Assembly (NCBI RefSeq): GCF_001556045.1
Contig: NZ_LSIC01000047.1
Span: forward strand, 99,185 to 163,184
Direction: 5' to 3'
Source: Bradyrhizobium sp. CCH5-F6
GTDB taxonomy: Bacteria; Pseudomonadota; Alphaproteobacteria; Rhizobiales; Xanthobacteraceae
DNA length: 64,000 bases
A program made the translations under genes and the position numbers. Positions 1 to 8,392 of this stretch are shown here, one piece after another (position 1 is the stretch's first letter; each line of letters starts with the position of its first letter). The notes below the pieces were generated by a model, which saw only the letters and a program-made list of their open reading frames with translations, searched no databases and was not told the origin of the DNA.

Positions 1-281
1 CCGAGATCAACGCCAGGGCCACCATCGTCGAGCAGGGATTCACGGCGGAGCGGCTCGTGACCGGCGAGGCTGACCTTGCCGTGCAACAGATCAGCGAGCT
101 GAAGCAGGTCGGCGGCATCGAGGTCGTCGGCCCGATTCCGCATGATTTGCAGACGCCGGCCGTGTTCTCCGCCGGGCGCATGGCGAATGCGAAACAAGCC
201 GAAGCCGCCGACCGGCTCTTAAGCTATTTGGCATCACCTGATGTCGTGCCCGTGCTGCGCCAATCGGGACTTGAGCCTTGA
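1..281 (+). CDS. ModA-like periplasmic substrate-binding protein, C-terminal fragment
   Basis: Open from the window edge, so the 5' part of the gene is missing. The visible 92 residues read as the last lobe of a molybdate-type (ModA family) binding protein: a segment ending in EVVGPIPHDLQTPAVFSAG, followed by an alanine-rich helix and the usual closing SPDVVPVLRQSGLEP. Such proteins normally capture an oxyanion or small ligand in the periplasm for an ABC importer; in this clade many ModA-like proteins are orphans, so the ligand is unknown. The stop overlaps a possible TTG start of the next gene, which suggests a transcriptional link. Confident on the fold family, not on the ligand. Confidence 0.65.
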   Translation, partial: EINARATIVEQGFTAERLVTGEADLAVQQISELKQVGGIEVVGPIPHDLQTPAVFSAGRMANAKQAEAADRLLSYLASPDVVPVLRQSGLEP

Positions 282-307
282 ATTTGCCGGGACGGGGACG
301 CAACGTG

Positions 308-1135
308 ATGCTCATGCGGACTTATCTCCTTGCCATGCTCTTCGCGCTCGCCGCGCCGCTGACGGCGCAGGCGCAGTCGGCCGACCTCGTTCTGTGCGAC
401 CGCGTCGCCGCCGATCCCAGCGACCCCGACAAGCCGGCTGACGTGAAGGGCGTGGCGGAAATCGCAGCGGCCGACGTCACGATCGCCGTCAAGTTCTGCA
501 AACAGGCCGCAGCATCGTCACGGCGTGCCATGTTCGCGCTCGGGCGGGCCTATGCCGCCAACCGGCAGACGGCGGAGGCGATGGCGGCCTGGCGCAAGGC
601 CGCCGACAAGGGATCGAGTGCGGCGATGGTCGAACTCGGCGTGGCCTATGCCACCGGTACGGGCGTTGCGAAGGACGAGGCGCAGGCGCGAAAGCTGTTC
701 GAGAAGGCGGCGCAATCAGGCAATCCCCGCGCTGTCAGCAATCTTGCCGCGCTCGGCGGCGCAGGCGGCAGCGCGCCGGCCGACCCCGCGCAGGCGCGCG
801 CACTTCTCGGCAAGGCTGCCGAGACCAACGCTGAAGCACAGTATCAGCTCGGCCTGATGCTGTCCGCAGGCGAGGGCGGTGCCAAGGACGACGCCGCGGC
901 GCGCGCGCTGTTCGAGAAGGCGGCGGCGCAGAACCATCCTGGCGCGCTGGAGCGGATGGGCGCCTTCGCGCAGGAAGGCCGCGGCGGGCCCAAGGACAAG
1001 GACGCTGCAAAAGCCTATTACGAGCGGGCCGCGGCGCTCGGCGACGACGACGCCAAGAAGGCGCTGGAGCGGCTGCGCTGTCCCTACGCGATCAAGGACA
1101 AGCAGGGCAAGCTCGTCACCACGCTGTGCTTCTAA
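308..1135 (+). CDS. Secreted Sel1/TPR-repeat protein
   Basis: Predicted 275 aa. Residues 1-23 form a signal peptide (hydrophobic LLAMLFALAAPL, then AQAQ). From about residue 70 to 265 there are roughly five Sel1-type helical repeats, recognised by recurring A-x-x-x-LG-x-AYA and G-x-G-x-x-KD-x-x-A-A-L-F-EKAA patterns. The tail holds two cysteines (LRCPYAIKD and TTLCF) that may form a disulfide. Sel1 repeats are protein-interaction scaffolds, here periplasmic. A TTG start at 278 is possible and overlaps the previous stop, but ATG 308 places the signal peptide at the N-terminus. No catalytic domain is visible. Confidence 0.8.
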   Translation: MLMRTYLLAMLFALAAPLTAQAQSADLVLCDRVAADPSDPDKPADVKGVAEIAAADVTIAVKFCKQAAASSRRAMFALGRAYAANRQTAEAMAAWRKAADKGSSAAMVELGVAYATGTGVAKDEAQARKLFEKAAQSGNPRAVSNLAALGGAGGSAPADPAQARALLGKAAETNAEAQYQLGLMLSAGEGGAKDDAAARALFEKAAAQNHPGALERMGAFAQEGRGGPKDKDAAKAYYERAAALGDDDAKKALERLRCPYAIKDKQGKLVTTLCF

Positions 1136-1136
1136 A

Positions 1137-1595
1137 TCACTTCATGTAATAGGCGAGATCGTTGCGGGCGTCGCGATAGCTCGTCTCGAGATAGAAGGGA
1201 AACTTTCGCGCGGCCTGCGCCACCGCGCGCGCCACGCAGTCGCCGAAATCACCGTTCCAGTCGAAGTGCTTGTTGTAGGCGTCCTCGAACCTGACGGCGG
1301 TGATGATGGCCTGCCTGATCGCCTGATCGTCGGCGTTCGGATGGGCGCGCTTCACATAGCCGAACATCGGCCCTTCATGGGCATGGTCGCGTTCATAGCG
1401 GCGTTTGGCGCTGAACTGTTCCGGCGTGAGCGTCCGATTGATGCGGATCTCTTCGGCGGTCGGGCGTCCCTCGATCGTGTCGAACCGGTAGCGCTGGCGC
1501 CATAGTTCGTAGGCCGCATCGAGCAGCGGCAGCTTCGCTGCTCTGGCGATGATTGCGCCGATCTCGTCTTGTGCTGATGGCTGCGGAGTATCCAT
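1137..1595 (-). CDS. Conserved hypothetical protein, 152 aa
   Basis: Soluble, helical, no signal peptide or membrane segment. It carries several aromatic/charged stretches (ELWRQRYRFDTIEGRP, KRRYERDHAHEGPMFGY) and no motif I can assign. It ends two bases from the stop of the convergent Sel1-repeat gene, so the two transcripts must overlap or terminate within each other. The reading frame is clean over its full length and composition matches neighbours, which supports a real gene. Function unknown. Confidence 0.6.
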   Translation of the reverse strand: MDTPQPSAQDEIGAIIARAAKLPLLDAAYELWRQRYRFDTIEGRPTAEEIRINRTLTPEQFSAKRRYERDHAHEGPMFGYVKRAHPNADDQAIRQAIITAVRFEDAYNKHFDWNGDFGDCVARAVAQAARKFPFYLETSYRDARNDLAYYMK

Positions 1596-1675
1596 TCCAC
1601 TTGGTCGCGTGTCCGCGCAGGCGGGTTCGAGCCGCAGATTATCGCGTGCTTTTGCCGACGGGATCGACGCCGCCC

Positions 1676-1718
1676 TTGATCGAGCGCAAGACTCCCGGGC
1701 GCCGCGCCGGCTTACACT
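1676..1718 (+). promoter_or_regulatory. FixK-type box plus -10 ahead of the cytochrome gene
   Basis: The 14-mer TTGATCGAGCGCAA (1676-1689) fits the Bradyrhizobium FixK2 pattern TTG(A/C)-N6-(T/G)CAA. A -10-like TACACT lies at 1713-1718. If transcription starts near 1724, the box is centred about 41.5 bases upstream, the classic position for Fnr/FixK activation. The reading is motif-based only. Confidence 0.45.
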
Positions 1719-1745
1719 TGGATCTCACGGGAATGGAGATCTACG

Positions 1746-2219
1746 ATGAGGCTTCGAAGTTGGATGCTGCTGGCCCTGGCCGGCCTAAGCGCGATAACCG
1801 GCGTGGCAGCGGCGCAGGACCTCAAATCGCCATCCTCGGACCTGTACGTCCCGCGCCTCGGCGACATCATGGGCATCGCGCAGACGCGTCACCAGAAACT
1901 CTGGCTGGCCGGCAAAGCCCAGCACTGGGAGCTTGCGGACTATGAGCTGCGCCAGCTCAAGACCAGCCTGGTCGAGGCCGCCGTGCTCTACTCGGGCATT
2001 CCCGTCAGCAACGTCACGACGTTGGAGCCGTCGCTGCAATCGATCTCCGACGCGCTCGCGGCGAAGGACGGCCGCAAATTCGCAAAAGCCTTCGGCAATC
2101 TGACCGAGGGCTGCAATGCCTGCCATCGCTCGATGAATCGCAACTTCGTCATCATGAAGGTCCCTTCCGGGCAGGAGCCATTTGCCAATCAGCAGTTTGC
2201 GCCGCCGTCCAAGCCATGA
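1746..2219 (+). CDS. Exported single-haem c-type cytochrome-like protein
   Basis: Predicted 157 aa. A signal peptide covers residues 1-23 (cleavage after AAA, before QDLKS). The rest is helical, with one covalent haem-binding motif CNACH at C123, C126 and H127 near the C-terminus, the arrangement of class II cytochromes (c' / c-556 type), although the protein is longer after the haem than usual. It would act in the periplasm as an electron carrier or small-molecule sensor. Ribosome site GGAG about 8 bases before ATG. A FixK-like box and -10 at the right distance suggest induction under low oxygen. Haem attachment is a firm reading; the partner is unknown. Confidence 0.75.
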   Translation: MRLRSWMLLALAGLSAITGVAAAQDLKSPSSDLYVPRLGDIMGIAQTRHQKLWLAGKAQHWELADYELRQLKTSLVEAAVLYSGIPVSNVTTLEPSLQSISDALAAKDGRKFAKAFGNLTEGCNACHRSMNRNFVIMKVPSGQEPFANQQFAPPSKP

Positions 2220-2539
2220 CGGAACGGATGTAGAGCGCAGCGGGCTCGGTCACCTGAGGTCCAGTATTCAAGACGTCACTGAGCGGGCCCGGGGGCTTTC
2301 CAGAACAAAAGCTCGAAAACAACCCCATGCACAGTAGCCTTGGCATTGAAATCGTTGCGAAATCCCGATATGCGGATTTTACGAAATGGATTTGCTTTGT
2401 CGGGCAAAACAGGGGCATGATGGCAAGGTGGCAGGAGCGGGGTTTCCGAGCCACCCCTGCGCGGAAAAGCCGGGTGGAATGGCTGCGGCAGCGGTGCTAG
2501 GTACCCGTCGATCACTTTCGAATTTGCGGGTTCATTGCG
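2220..2539. other. Intergenic stretch with a family-B repeat
   Basis: Contains no convincing gene. Most of it is a dispersed repeat (2314-2431); the last 100 bases lead to a TTG-started gene and hold no promoter I can name. Confidence 0.5.
2314..2431 (+). repeat. Dispersed intergenic repeat, family B copy 1
   Basis: Begins with CGAAAACAACCCCATGCACA and ends with CGGGCAAAACAGGGGCATGA. The same two ends, about 75 bases apart, recur at 62386-62506, while the middle is diverged. Both copies are preceded by GGGCCCGG. This layout (conserved ends, variable core, intergenic) resembles a non-autonomous mobile or REP-like element. Confidence 0.7.
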
Positions 2540-3244
2540 TTGCTGGACGGGCTCTACAAGGTTGAATACGGCGTCAACGACGCGTCCGGCTGCAGCATCA
2601 TGTGCCTGCACGACGGCAAGATGCTGGGCGGCAATTCCGGCTTTGCGCATCTTGGCACCTATCTCGAGCGCGACGGCGAGATCGTCGCCGAGGTGATCAC
2701 CGAGCGGCACAATCACGATCCCAACTACAAGCCGCTGATGGGCGCCGACGTCGCCTCGATCGGGGCGCGCGGCCGGCTCTACGGCAACCAGATCCGTCTC
2801 GAGGGCGGCGCTAACACCATGCCGGGCGCCAAGTTCTGGGCCAATCTCACGCGGCTCGATGACGGCGTGCTGCCGGCACGCGGGACGATTGGCCAAGGCG
2901 GCATCGCCAACGGGCTCTACGGGATGAGCCTGCGGGCGCTGGACGGGGTCGATGCCGGACTGTCCGGCGTGATGCTGCTGATCGACGGCCGCATCCTCGG
3001 GGGCGATGCGTTCTTCTATTATCTCGGCTCCTATTCCTCGGCGAACGGCCGGTGGAAGGGCGAGATGCTGAACCAGGAGCACACGCCGGCGAAAGGCGTG
3101 AACCCGGTGTTCGGCGGTTACGAGGTCGGGATCGGATTTTCGGGAACTTGCAGCGAGGATAGCGGCGAACTCGAAGGCATCGCGCTCGCCGGCAAGCGCA
3201 GCCTTCGGCTGGTCGCGTCACTGAAGCTGATGCGTCGGGCTTAA
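2540..3244 (+). CDS. Tandem GrlR-domain regulatory protein
   Basis: Predicted 234 aa, no signal peptide. Two copies of the same roughly 110-residue beta-rich module occur: LDGLYKVEYGVND...GKMLGGNSGFAHLGTY and, from about residue 125, ANGLYGMSLRALD...GRILGGDAFFYYLGSY. This is the GrlR fold (type III secretion negative regulator GrlR of enteropathogens and its many relatives); in rhizobia such proteins are of unknown function. The start is a TTG at 2540; no in-frame ATG gives a complete first module. The duplication within one chain could mimic the dimer. It stands alone, with no secretion genes nearby. Confidence 0.7.
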   Translation: MLDGLYKVEYGVNDASGCSIMCLHDGKMLGGNSGFAHLGTYLERDGEIVAEVITERHNHDPNYKPLMGADVASIGARGRLYGNQIRLEGGANTMPGAKFWANLTRLDDGVLPARGTIGQGGIANGLYGMSLRALDGVDAGLSGVMLLIDGRILGGDAFFYYLGSYSSANGRWKGEMLNQEHTPAKGVNPVFGGYEVGIGFSGTCSEDSGELEGIALAGKRSLRLVASLKLMRRA

Positions 3245-3422
3245 ACCCGCCTCCGCTCAATGGTAGGGAATGTACTTCGCGCCCTCGGCGAGAAACTTCA
3301 CGGCTGCCTTCATTGCATTGAGAAACATCGAGCGCCTCGGATCCGACCACGTCTAGGCATGAGTTAGCAAATATCGTGCCCGGTTCAGGAATCCGCCGTG
3401 CCGGCCGCGTCGCGCGCGTCCG

Positions 3423-4418
3423 CTACGGGGTCGATATTGTCAGCTGCTGGGCGGCGAAGCTGACGCTGTTGAAGAACTCGTCGACAAGCCGCGGAGCTCG
3501 AAATCGGTACAATCGGGCGAGCACGAGGTTCTGCGGCCGGTCCACGTCGGCGACCGGCCGCGACGTCAGCGTACCGTGGCCGCAAACATTATAGGGTGGC
3601 ACAAAATTCAGCAGCGCGAAGCCGAATCCGTTTGCCACGAGGCTGCGTACCATCTCGAACGAGTCGACGCGGTGCGCGATGGTCGGGCTGAGACCCCGAT
3701 TTCCGAACAACGACAAGAAGTAGTCGCGAGTCCGGGGCTGATCGAGCAGCACCATCGGCAGGCCGACCAGATCAGACAGGACGCAACTCTGACTGGAGGC
3801 GAGCGGATGGCCACTCGGCAGCACGACCTGGATGGGCATCGATCTCAACGGCAGAGCGTGAAGCGTTGTCGGAATATCGTAGTCGTAGACGATGATCAGG
3901 TCGAAACTTCCGTTGTGCAGACCGTCGAGCAGCGCTTCATGCTTGTCCGCTCGCCAGCGCATCTCAATGTTGGGATGCTTCTCCTGCAGGTCTCGCAGCA
4001 CCAGAGGAACGAGATAGGGCGCGATGGTTGCGAGGCATCCAACGTTGATGCGGCCAGCGGCTCGAAACGGGCCCCGTTGCGCAACGGCCTCGATCTCGCG
4101 GGCATGGAGGAGAATGTTTCGGGCGTGAGCGGCGAGATCCTGCCCGGCCGAGGTCAGCACCAGGCCGCGCGCGTGACGCCGGATGAACAGCTGTGTCTGA
4201 AGGAATTCCTCGATCTGGGAGATCGCAGTCGAGATCGAAGCGGACGACACGTTCAGGGTTTCCGAGGCGCGCAATACGCTCTCGTGGTTCGCAGTTGCGA
4301 GAAAATAAGTGAGCTGTCGCAGCGAGAGCTTGGGGACGGCCTCGCCAACTTCGATCTGGTCCCTGTACTTCTCGCTCGTCAACCGGCCGATCTCCTCAAA
4401 GGCTCCAATTTGAAGCAT
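3423..4418 (-). CDS. LysR-family transcriptional regulator
   Basis: Predicted 331 aa. A winged helix-turn-helix lies at about residues 31-92 (LSLRQLTYFLATANHESVLR, then ASISTAISQIEEFLQTQLF), followed by the two-lobed effector-binding domain (about 118-325). The 30-residue extension before the HTH is longer than usual for the family; a downstream start is possible but no better codon is obvious. It is divergent from the Rieske/ABC operon starting at 4575, the classical arrangement for a LysR activator whose coinducer is a pathway metabolite. Regulation of that operon and of itself is inferred from position. Confidence 0.9.
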   Translation of the reverse strand: MLQIGAFEEIGRLTSEKYRDQIEVGEAVPKLSLRQLTYFLATANHESVLRASETLNVSSASISTAISQIEEFLQTQLFIRRHARGLVLTSAGQDLAAHARNILLHAREIEAVAQRGPFRAAGRINVGCLATIAPYLVPLVLRDLQEKHPNIEMRWRADKHEALLDGLHNGSFDLIIVYDYDIPTTLHALPLRSMPIQVVLPSGHPLASSQSCVLSDLVGLPMVLLDQPRTRDYFLSLFGNRGLSPTIAHRVDSFEMVRSLVANGFGFALLNFVPPYNVCGHGTLTSRPVADVDRPQNLVLARLYRFRAPRLVDEFFNSVSFAAQQLTISTP

Positions 4419-4574
4419 TTACTGCTCTGATCGTGAGCATTGCCGCTGTCCGAATGAGCAGTTCAAGATTTCCAAACTCATCGTGCAAGTAACTATTATT
4501 GGCAGAACCAGAGCCTCGCACAATACTCAAACGAGACTAATTCCAAAGACCCGCGCGAGCGGACGAGGGCGGCG
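4419..4574. promoter_or_regulatory. Divergent promoter region, LysR gene / Rieske operon
   Basis: The 156-bp intergenic stretch must carry both promoters. ATGAG (4454-4458) and CTCAT (4477-4481) form a widely spaced inverted pair that could be part of a LysR site, but this is weak. No ribosome site better than GAGGGCGGCG precedes ATG 4575. Confidence 0.4.
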
Positions 4575-5921
4575 ATGGTTGCGCAAAAGCAGTTTCTTAC
4601 GACAGCCTATGGTGGCTATCTCAAGCGGGAGATACCCGGAGAGAACGTCGAACTCACGCATGTGGAGAAGGGGGCGCCTGCCGGCGAGCTGCTGCGGCGC
4701 TATTGGCAACCGATTGCGTTGACGTCGGAGCTAACCGACGTGCCGCTTGGCTTCCGCATGTTCGGCGAAGACCTTGTTGTGTTCCGCACCACCCAAGGCG
4801 AGTACGGCATCCTCGACCGGCATTGCAGCCATCGCGGCACGTCGCTGGAGTTTGGGCTGCCGACGGAGAACGGATTGCGATGCTGCTATCACGGCTGGCT
4901 GTTCGGCGTGAATGGGCAGGTGCTGGAAACGCCGGGCGATCCTCCCGGAAGTGCGCTGAAGGACCGGCTGTTTCACGGCGCCTATCCCTGCAAGGAGTAC
5001 AAGGGCCTGATTTTCGGCTACTTCGGGCCACCCGACAGTATTCCGGAGTTTCCGATCTTCGACAGCTACGAGTATCCGGGCGACAAGCTGGTGCCGTATT
5101 GCATCACCTATCCCTGCAACTGGCTGCAGGTACAGGAGAACGTCATGGACCCCGCCCATGCCGTGTTCCTGCACACTCGCGTCACCTTTTCGCATTTCTC
5201 CGATACGTGGGGCGAATTGCCGGTGATGGACTTTGTCGAGACGCCGACCGGAATGATCTACGTCACCACGCGGCGCTGGAAGGACAAGGTCTGGGTCCGT
5301 TCCAACGATATCATCATGCCGAACCTCGCGCAGGTCGGGCATATCTGGGAGGATGGCCAGGATGCCAAGCAGTTCGGTCGTGTCGGCATCACACGCTGGA
5401 CCACGCCGATCGACAACACGACGTGCAAGGTGATCGGATGGCGGCACTTCCATCCCGAGGTCAACCCCCGCGGGATCGGCAAGGAAGAGGACGACTTCTA
5501 CGGTCAGGGCGCCGGCGGGTCGTTCGAGGAGCGGCAGCGTCTGCCCGGTGACTACGACGCGATCGTCACCCAACGTCCAATCGCGCTGCATTCGCTCGAG
5601 CACCTCACCTACTGCGACAAGGGAGTGGTGATGCTGCGCAAGCTGCTGCGTCGCGACATCCGCAAAGTCGCGGCCGGCGAGGAGCCGCCGCGTTCGACGC
5701 TCCGCTCGAGCGGGTTGATCCCGACATACTGCCACGACACCGTGTTGGCGATCCCGCCGATCGCCGGTGTCGACGATCTCGAACTCCAGGAAGAGATCGG
5801 ACGCCGTGTGACCGAGATCGTGATCGCGGGCGATCATCACGTCGCCGACGACAGACACGAGGTCGTCCGCAAGCTTCTCGGCGAATACGAACGCACCGTC
5901 GCATCGCAGGCCGCGGCCTGA
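4575..5921 (+). CDS. Rieske non-haem iron oxygenase, catalytic subunit
   Basis: Predicted 448 aa, the usual size of phthalate-4,5-dioxygenase/O-demethylase type alpha subunits. The Rieske 2Fe-2S ligands are C84-x-H86 and C103-x2-H106. The mononuclear iron site follows as N189-x2-D192-x2-H195-x4-H200 (QENVMDPAHAVFLH). Such enzymes hydroxylate or demethylate aromatic or heteroaromatic substrates using O2 and electrons from a reductase; the matching reductase is the last gene of this operon. No beta subunit is present, consistent with a homomeric (alpha3) enzyme. First gene of the operon, so it probably sets the pathway. Substrate unknown. Confidence 0.93.
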   Translation: MVAQKQFLTTAYGGYLKREIPGENVELTHVEKGAPAGELLRRYWQPIALTSELTDVPLGFRMFGEDLVVFRTTQGEYGILDRHCSHRGTSLEFGLPTENGLRCCYHGWLFGVNGQVLETPGDPPGSALKDRLFHGAYPCKEYKGLIFGYFGPPDSIPEFPIFDSYEYPGDKLVPYCITYPCNWLQVQENVMDPAHAVFLHTRVTFSHFSDTWGELPVMDFVETPTGMIYVTTRRWKDKVWVRSNDIIMPNLAQVGHIWEDGQDAKQFGRVGITRWTTPIDNTTCKVIGWRHFHPEVNPRGIGKEEDDFYGQGAGGSFEERQRLPGDYDAIVTQRPIALHSLEHLTYCDKGVVMLRKLLRRDIRKVAAGEEPPRSTLRSSGLIPTYCHDTVLAIPPIAGVDDLELQEEIGRRVTEIVIAGDHHVADDRHEVVRKLLGEYERTVASQAAA

Positions 5922-5944
5922 GCCTCGAAGAAGAGAGTTTCAAC

Positions 5945-6559
5945 GTGTCGAACAAGAGTCCCATTCATCCGGGTGCAGTGGCCTGGACCGGCGAGAATCC
6001 CGGCATCTATCTGAAGGACACGCAGGAAGGTCCATGGACTGGACTGATGTGCTTCTTCCGCATCTTCTACTCCGCGCACGGCATGGGCAGCGGAATTCTC
6101 GTGCTGGACAAGCCCGGCATTGCGAAGGGCCGTCCCGAGGTCGACAATTTCTGCATCAGCGACAACGAGCCGCTCGCCAAATATCTGATCGCCGAGTTCT
6201 TCTCGAAGTTTGCGTCCTTCCGGGTGTCTCCCGGCATCGGCGCGGTCACGCACCTGCCTTTGATCGAGTGCCGCCGCGAAGGCAGCACACTGTCGACCTA
6301 TTCGGAGATCGTGCGCGCCGCCGACGTAGAGGTGGTCGCGACCTGGTCGAAGCTCGGCGCGCCCTACGCGGTCGACATGCCCGCTGAAAACGGCCCAACC
6401 AAGCTCCACCAGATGTACAGCCTGTTCCTCGATGCGGGCGAGGGGGCCGTGACCATCAACGGCCGTCCGCTCGCCGGCAAGGTGATGCAGCGCGATTTTG
6501 CCGGGACACGCAAGAGCACGGCGTTTCTGGCGTTTTCCGAATCCTGGATGCAGGTCTAA
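5945..6559 (+). CDS. Unknown 204-aa protein of the Rieske operon
   Basis: Soluble, no signal peptide. It begins 23 bases after the oxygenase stop and ends 16 bases before livH, so it is clearly co-transcribed. Distinct stretches include WTGLMCFFRIFYSAHGMGSG and PEVDNFCISDNEPLAKY. I cannot assign a domain. The composition (balanced alpha/beta, several conserved-looking aromatic residues) suggests a compact enzyme or ligand-binding protein. It could be a hydrolase/decarboxylase subunit acting on the oxygenase product or an accessory factor; neither can be decided from sequence alone. Confidence 0.75.
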   Translation: MSNKSPIHPGAVAWTGENPGIYLKDTQEGPWTGLMCFFRIFYSAHGMGSGILVLDKPGIAKGRPEVDNFCISDNEPLAKYLIAEFFSKFASFRVSPGIGAVTHLPLIECRREGSTLSTYSEIVRAADVEVVATWSKLGAPYAVDMPAENGPTKLHQMYSLFLDAGEGAVTINGRPLAGKVMQRDFAGTRKSTAFLAFSESWMQV

Positions 6560-6575
6560 CGCGGAGGAAGGACTG

Positions 6576-7445
6576 ATGTCCGACGCCTTACAGTTTCTCA
6601 TCAGTGGACTGGTGGTGGGCAGCATCTATGGGCTGATCGGCGTCGGTTTCACCTGCATCTACAACGTCACCGGCATCGTCAACTTCGCGCAGGGCGATTT
6701 CGCGATGGTGGGCGCGATGAGTGCGATCGCGCTGAATGTCGCCGGCGTGCCCCTCTGGCTGGCCATCGTGCTCGCCATCGTGATCACCAGCGTGGTGGCG
6801 GTGCTGATCGAGCGCACAGCCATTCAGCCCGTCCGCGGCGACGTCATGCGCGGAATCATCGTCACCATCGGGGTGGGGGTGGTGCTGCAAGGCATGGCAG
6901 CGATCGTCTGGGGAACCGACGCGCAGCCGATGCCGGCGTTCTCGGGCGAGAAGCTGATCCATCTCCTGGGCGCGACCGTGATGCCGCAGTCGCTGTGGGT
7001 GATCGGCGTTGGCATCGTGGCGATGGGCGGCCTCGACCTGCTGTTTCGCCGCACCTATCTCGGCCAGATGTTCCGGGCCTGCGCCATGAATCCCTTCGCG
7101 GCGCGGCTGGTCGGCATGAAGGTCGAGACCATGAGCCTGGTCGGCTTCGTCATGTCGGGGGCGCTCGGGGCAATCGCCGGGATCGTGGTCGCGCCCATCG
7201 CGCTGACCCAGTACGACAGCGGCCTGCAACTTGGAATAAAGGGCTTCGTCGCCTGCATCGTCGGCGGCTTCGGCGGGCCGGTCGGCGCCGCGGTCGGCGG
7301 CCTGGTGCTCGGCGTGCTGGAGGCGTTCTCCGCAGGCTATGTTTCCTCCGGCTACAAGAACGCAATCGCCTTCGCGCTGCTGCTCGGCTTTCTGCTGTTC
7401 CGTCCCGGCGGGTTGCTCGGCGACTACGATCGGGTGCGCGCATGA
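6576..7445 (+). CDS. livH: Branched-chain-type ABC transporter permease (LivH family)
   Basis: Predicted 289 aa inner-membrane protein with about eight hydrophobic segments. It starts MSDALQFLISGLVVGSIYGL and shows the LivH signature around the first cytoplasmic loop (NFAQGDFAMVGA). GGAGG lies seven bases before ATG 6576, and this start removes an upstream extension in the same frame. It pairs with the overlapping LivM-type gene. LivHM importers move amino acids, amides, urea or aromatic acids; the operon context argues for the oxygenase substrate rather than a branched-chain amino acid. Confidence 0.93.
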   Translation: MSDALQFLISGLVVGSIYGLIGVGFTCIYNVTGIVNFAQGDFAMVGAMSAIALNVAGVPLWLAIVLAIVITSVVAVLIERTAIQPVRGDVMRGIIVTIGVGVVLQGMAAIVWGTDAQPMPAFSGEKLIHLLGATVMPQSLWVIGVGIVAMGGLDLLFRRTYLGQMFRACAMNPFAARLVGMKVETMSLVGFVMSGALGAIAGIVVAPIALTQYDSGLQLGIKGFVACIVGGFGGPVGAAVGGLVLGVLEAFSAGYVSSGYKNAIAFALLLGFLLFRPGGLLGDYDRVRA

Positions 7446-8392
7446 CGTGGTGGCGCGTCCTCGCACTGATCGTCGTTCTCCTGGCTTGCGCCGCGATCGG
7501 CAATAGCTATGTGGTGAGCCTGTTGGTGGTGATCGGCTTGCAGGCACTCCCTGCCATCGGCCTGGCGTTGATCGCCGGCTTCACTGGCCAGATCTCACTC
7601 GGCCACGCCGCGTTCTACGGCCTCGGAGCCTATGGTGCCGCGCTGATCGGAAGATGGCTTGGTGTCCCCGCCTGGGTCGATATCCTGCTGTCAACCGCGG
7701 TGGTGGCCCTGCTGGCCTGGGCTATCGGCTGGCTCGTGTTTCGCCTGAAGGGACATTACCTGGCGATGGCGACGCTGGCATTCGGCATCATCGTTCAGAT
7801 CTGTTTCACAGAGATGCACGGCATCACGGGTGGCCAGGACGGGCTGTCGGGGATCCCGCCGCTAAGCCTGTTCGGATTCACGCTGCGCGGCGATCTCGCC
7901 ATGCTGCCGGTGGTCGGGGCGGCGACGATCGCCGCGATCCTCGCCGCGCAGAATCTCGTGGCCTCCCCCACCGGCCTTGCAATGCGGGCGATCGCGGAGA
8001 ACGAGGCCACGGCGCGGTCGGTCGGCAACAACGTCCAGTCGATCAAGCGTCTGATCATGATGGTGAGCGGCCTCTTCTGCGCGCTCGGCGGCGGGCTCTA
8101 CGCGCATTATATCGGCTACCTCAGCCCGGGCCCGTTCGACGTCGGCTTCTCGATCAAGCTGTTGCTGATGGTGGCAATTGGAGGTTTCGCCGATGTCTGG
8201 GGCGTGCTGCTGGGCGTCATCTTCATCACCCTGATCGGCGAGCTCCTGAAGCCGCTCGGCGCCTACGACATCGTGGCTTACGGCGCGCTGCTGGTCGTCA
8301 GCGTGATCTACTGCCCCAACGGATTGTTGCGCGCTCTCGGGACGCTCGCGAGGCGCGCCCGGGGGACGGCGGCCGCGGGGAGCACGCGATGA
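7442..8392 (+). CDS. livM: Branched-chain-type ABC transporter permease (LivM family)
   Basis: Predicted 316 aa, polytopic. The start overlaps the livH stop by four bases (ATGA), implying translational coupling. LivM hallmarks are GFTGQISLGHAAFYGLGAY near the N-terminus and RAIAENEATARSVGNN in the cytoplasmic loop contacting the ATPase. With LivH it forms the membrane channel of the importer. Start chosen from the overlap and the first hydrophobic segment (VLALIVVLLACAAIG). Confidence 0.93.
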   Translation: MTWWRVLALIVVLLACAAIGNSYVVSLLVVIGLQALPAIGLALIAGFTGQISLGHAAFYGLGAYGAALIGRWLGVPAWVDILLSTAVVALLAWAIGWLVFRLKGHYLAMATLAFGIIVQICFTEMHGITGGQDGLSGIPPLSLFGFTLRGDLAMLPVVGAATIAAILAAQNLVASPTGLAMRAIAENEATARSVGNNVQSIKRLIMMVSGLFCALGGGLYAHYIGYLSPGPFDVGFSIKLLLMVAIGGFADVWGVLLGVIFITLIGELLKPLGAYDIVAYGALLVVSVIYCPNGLLRALGTLARRARGTAAAGSTR

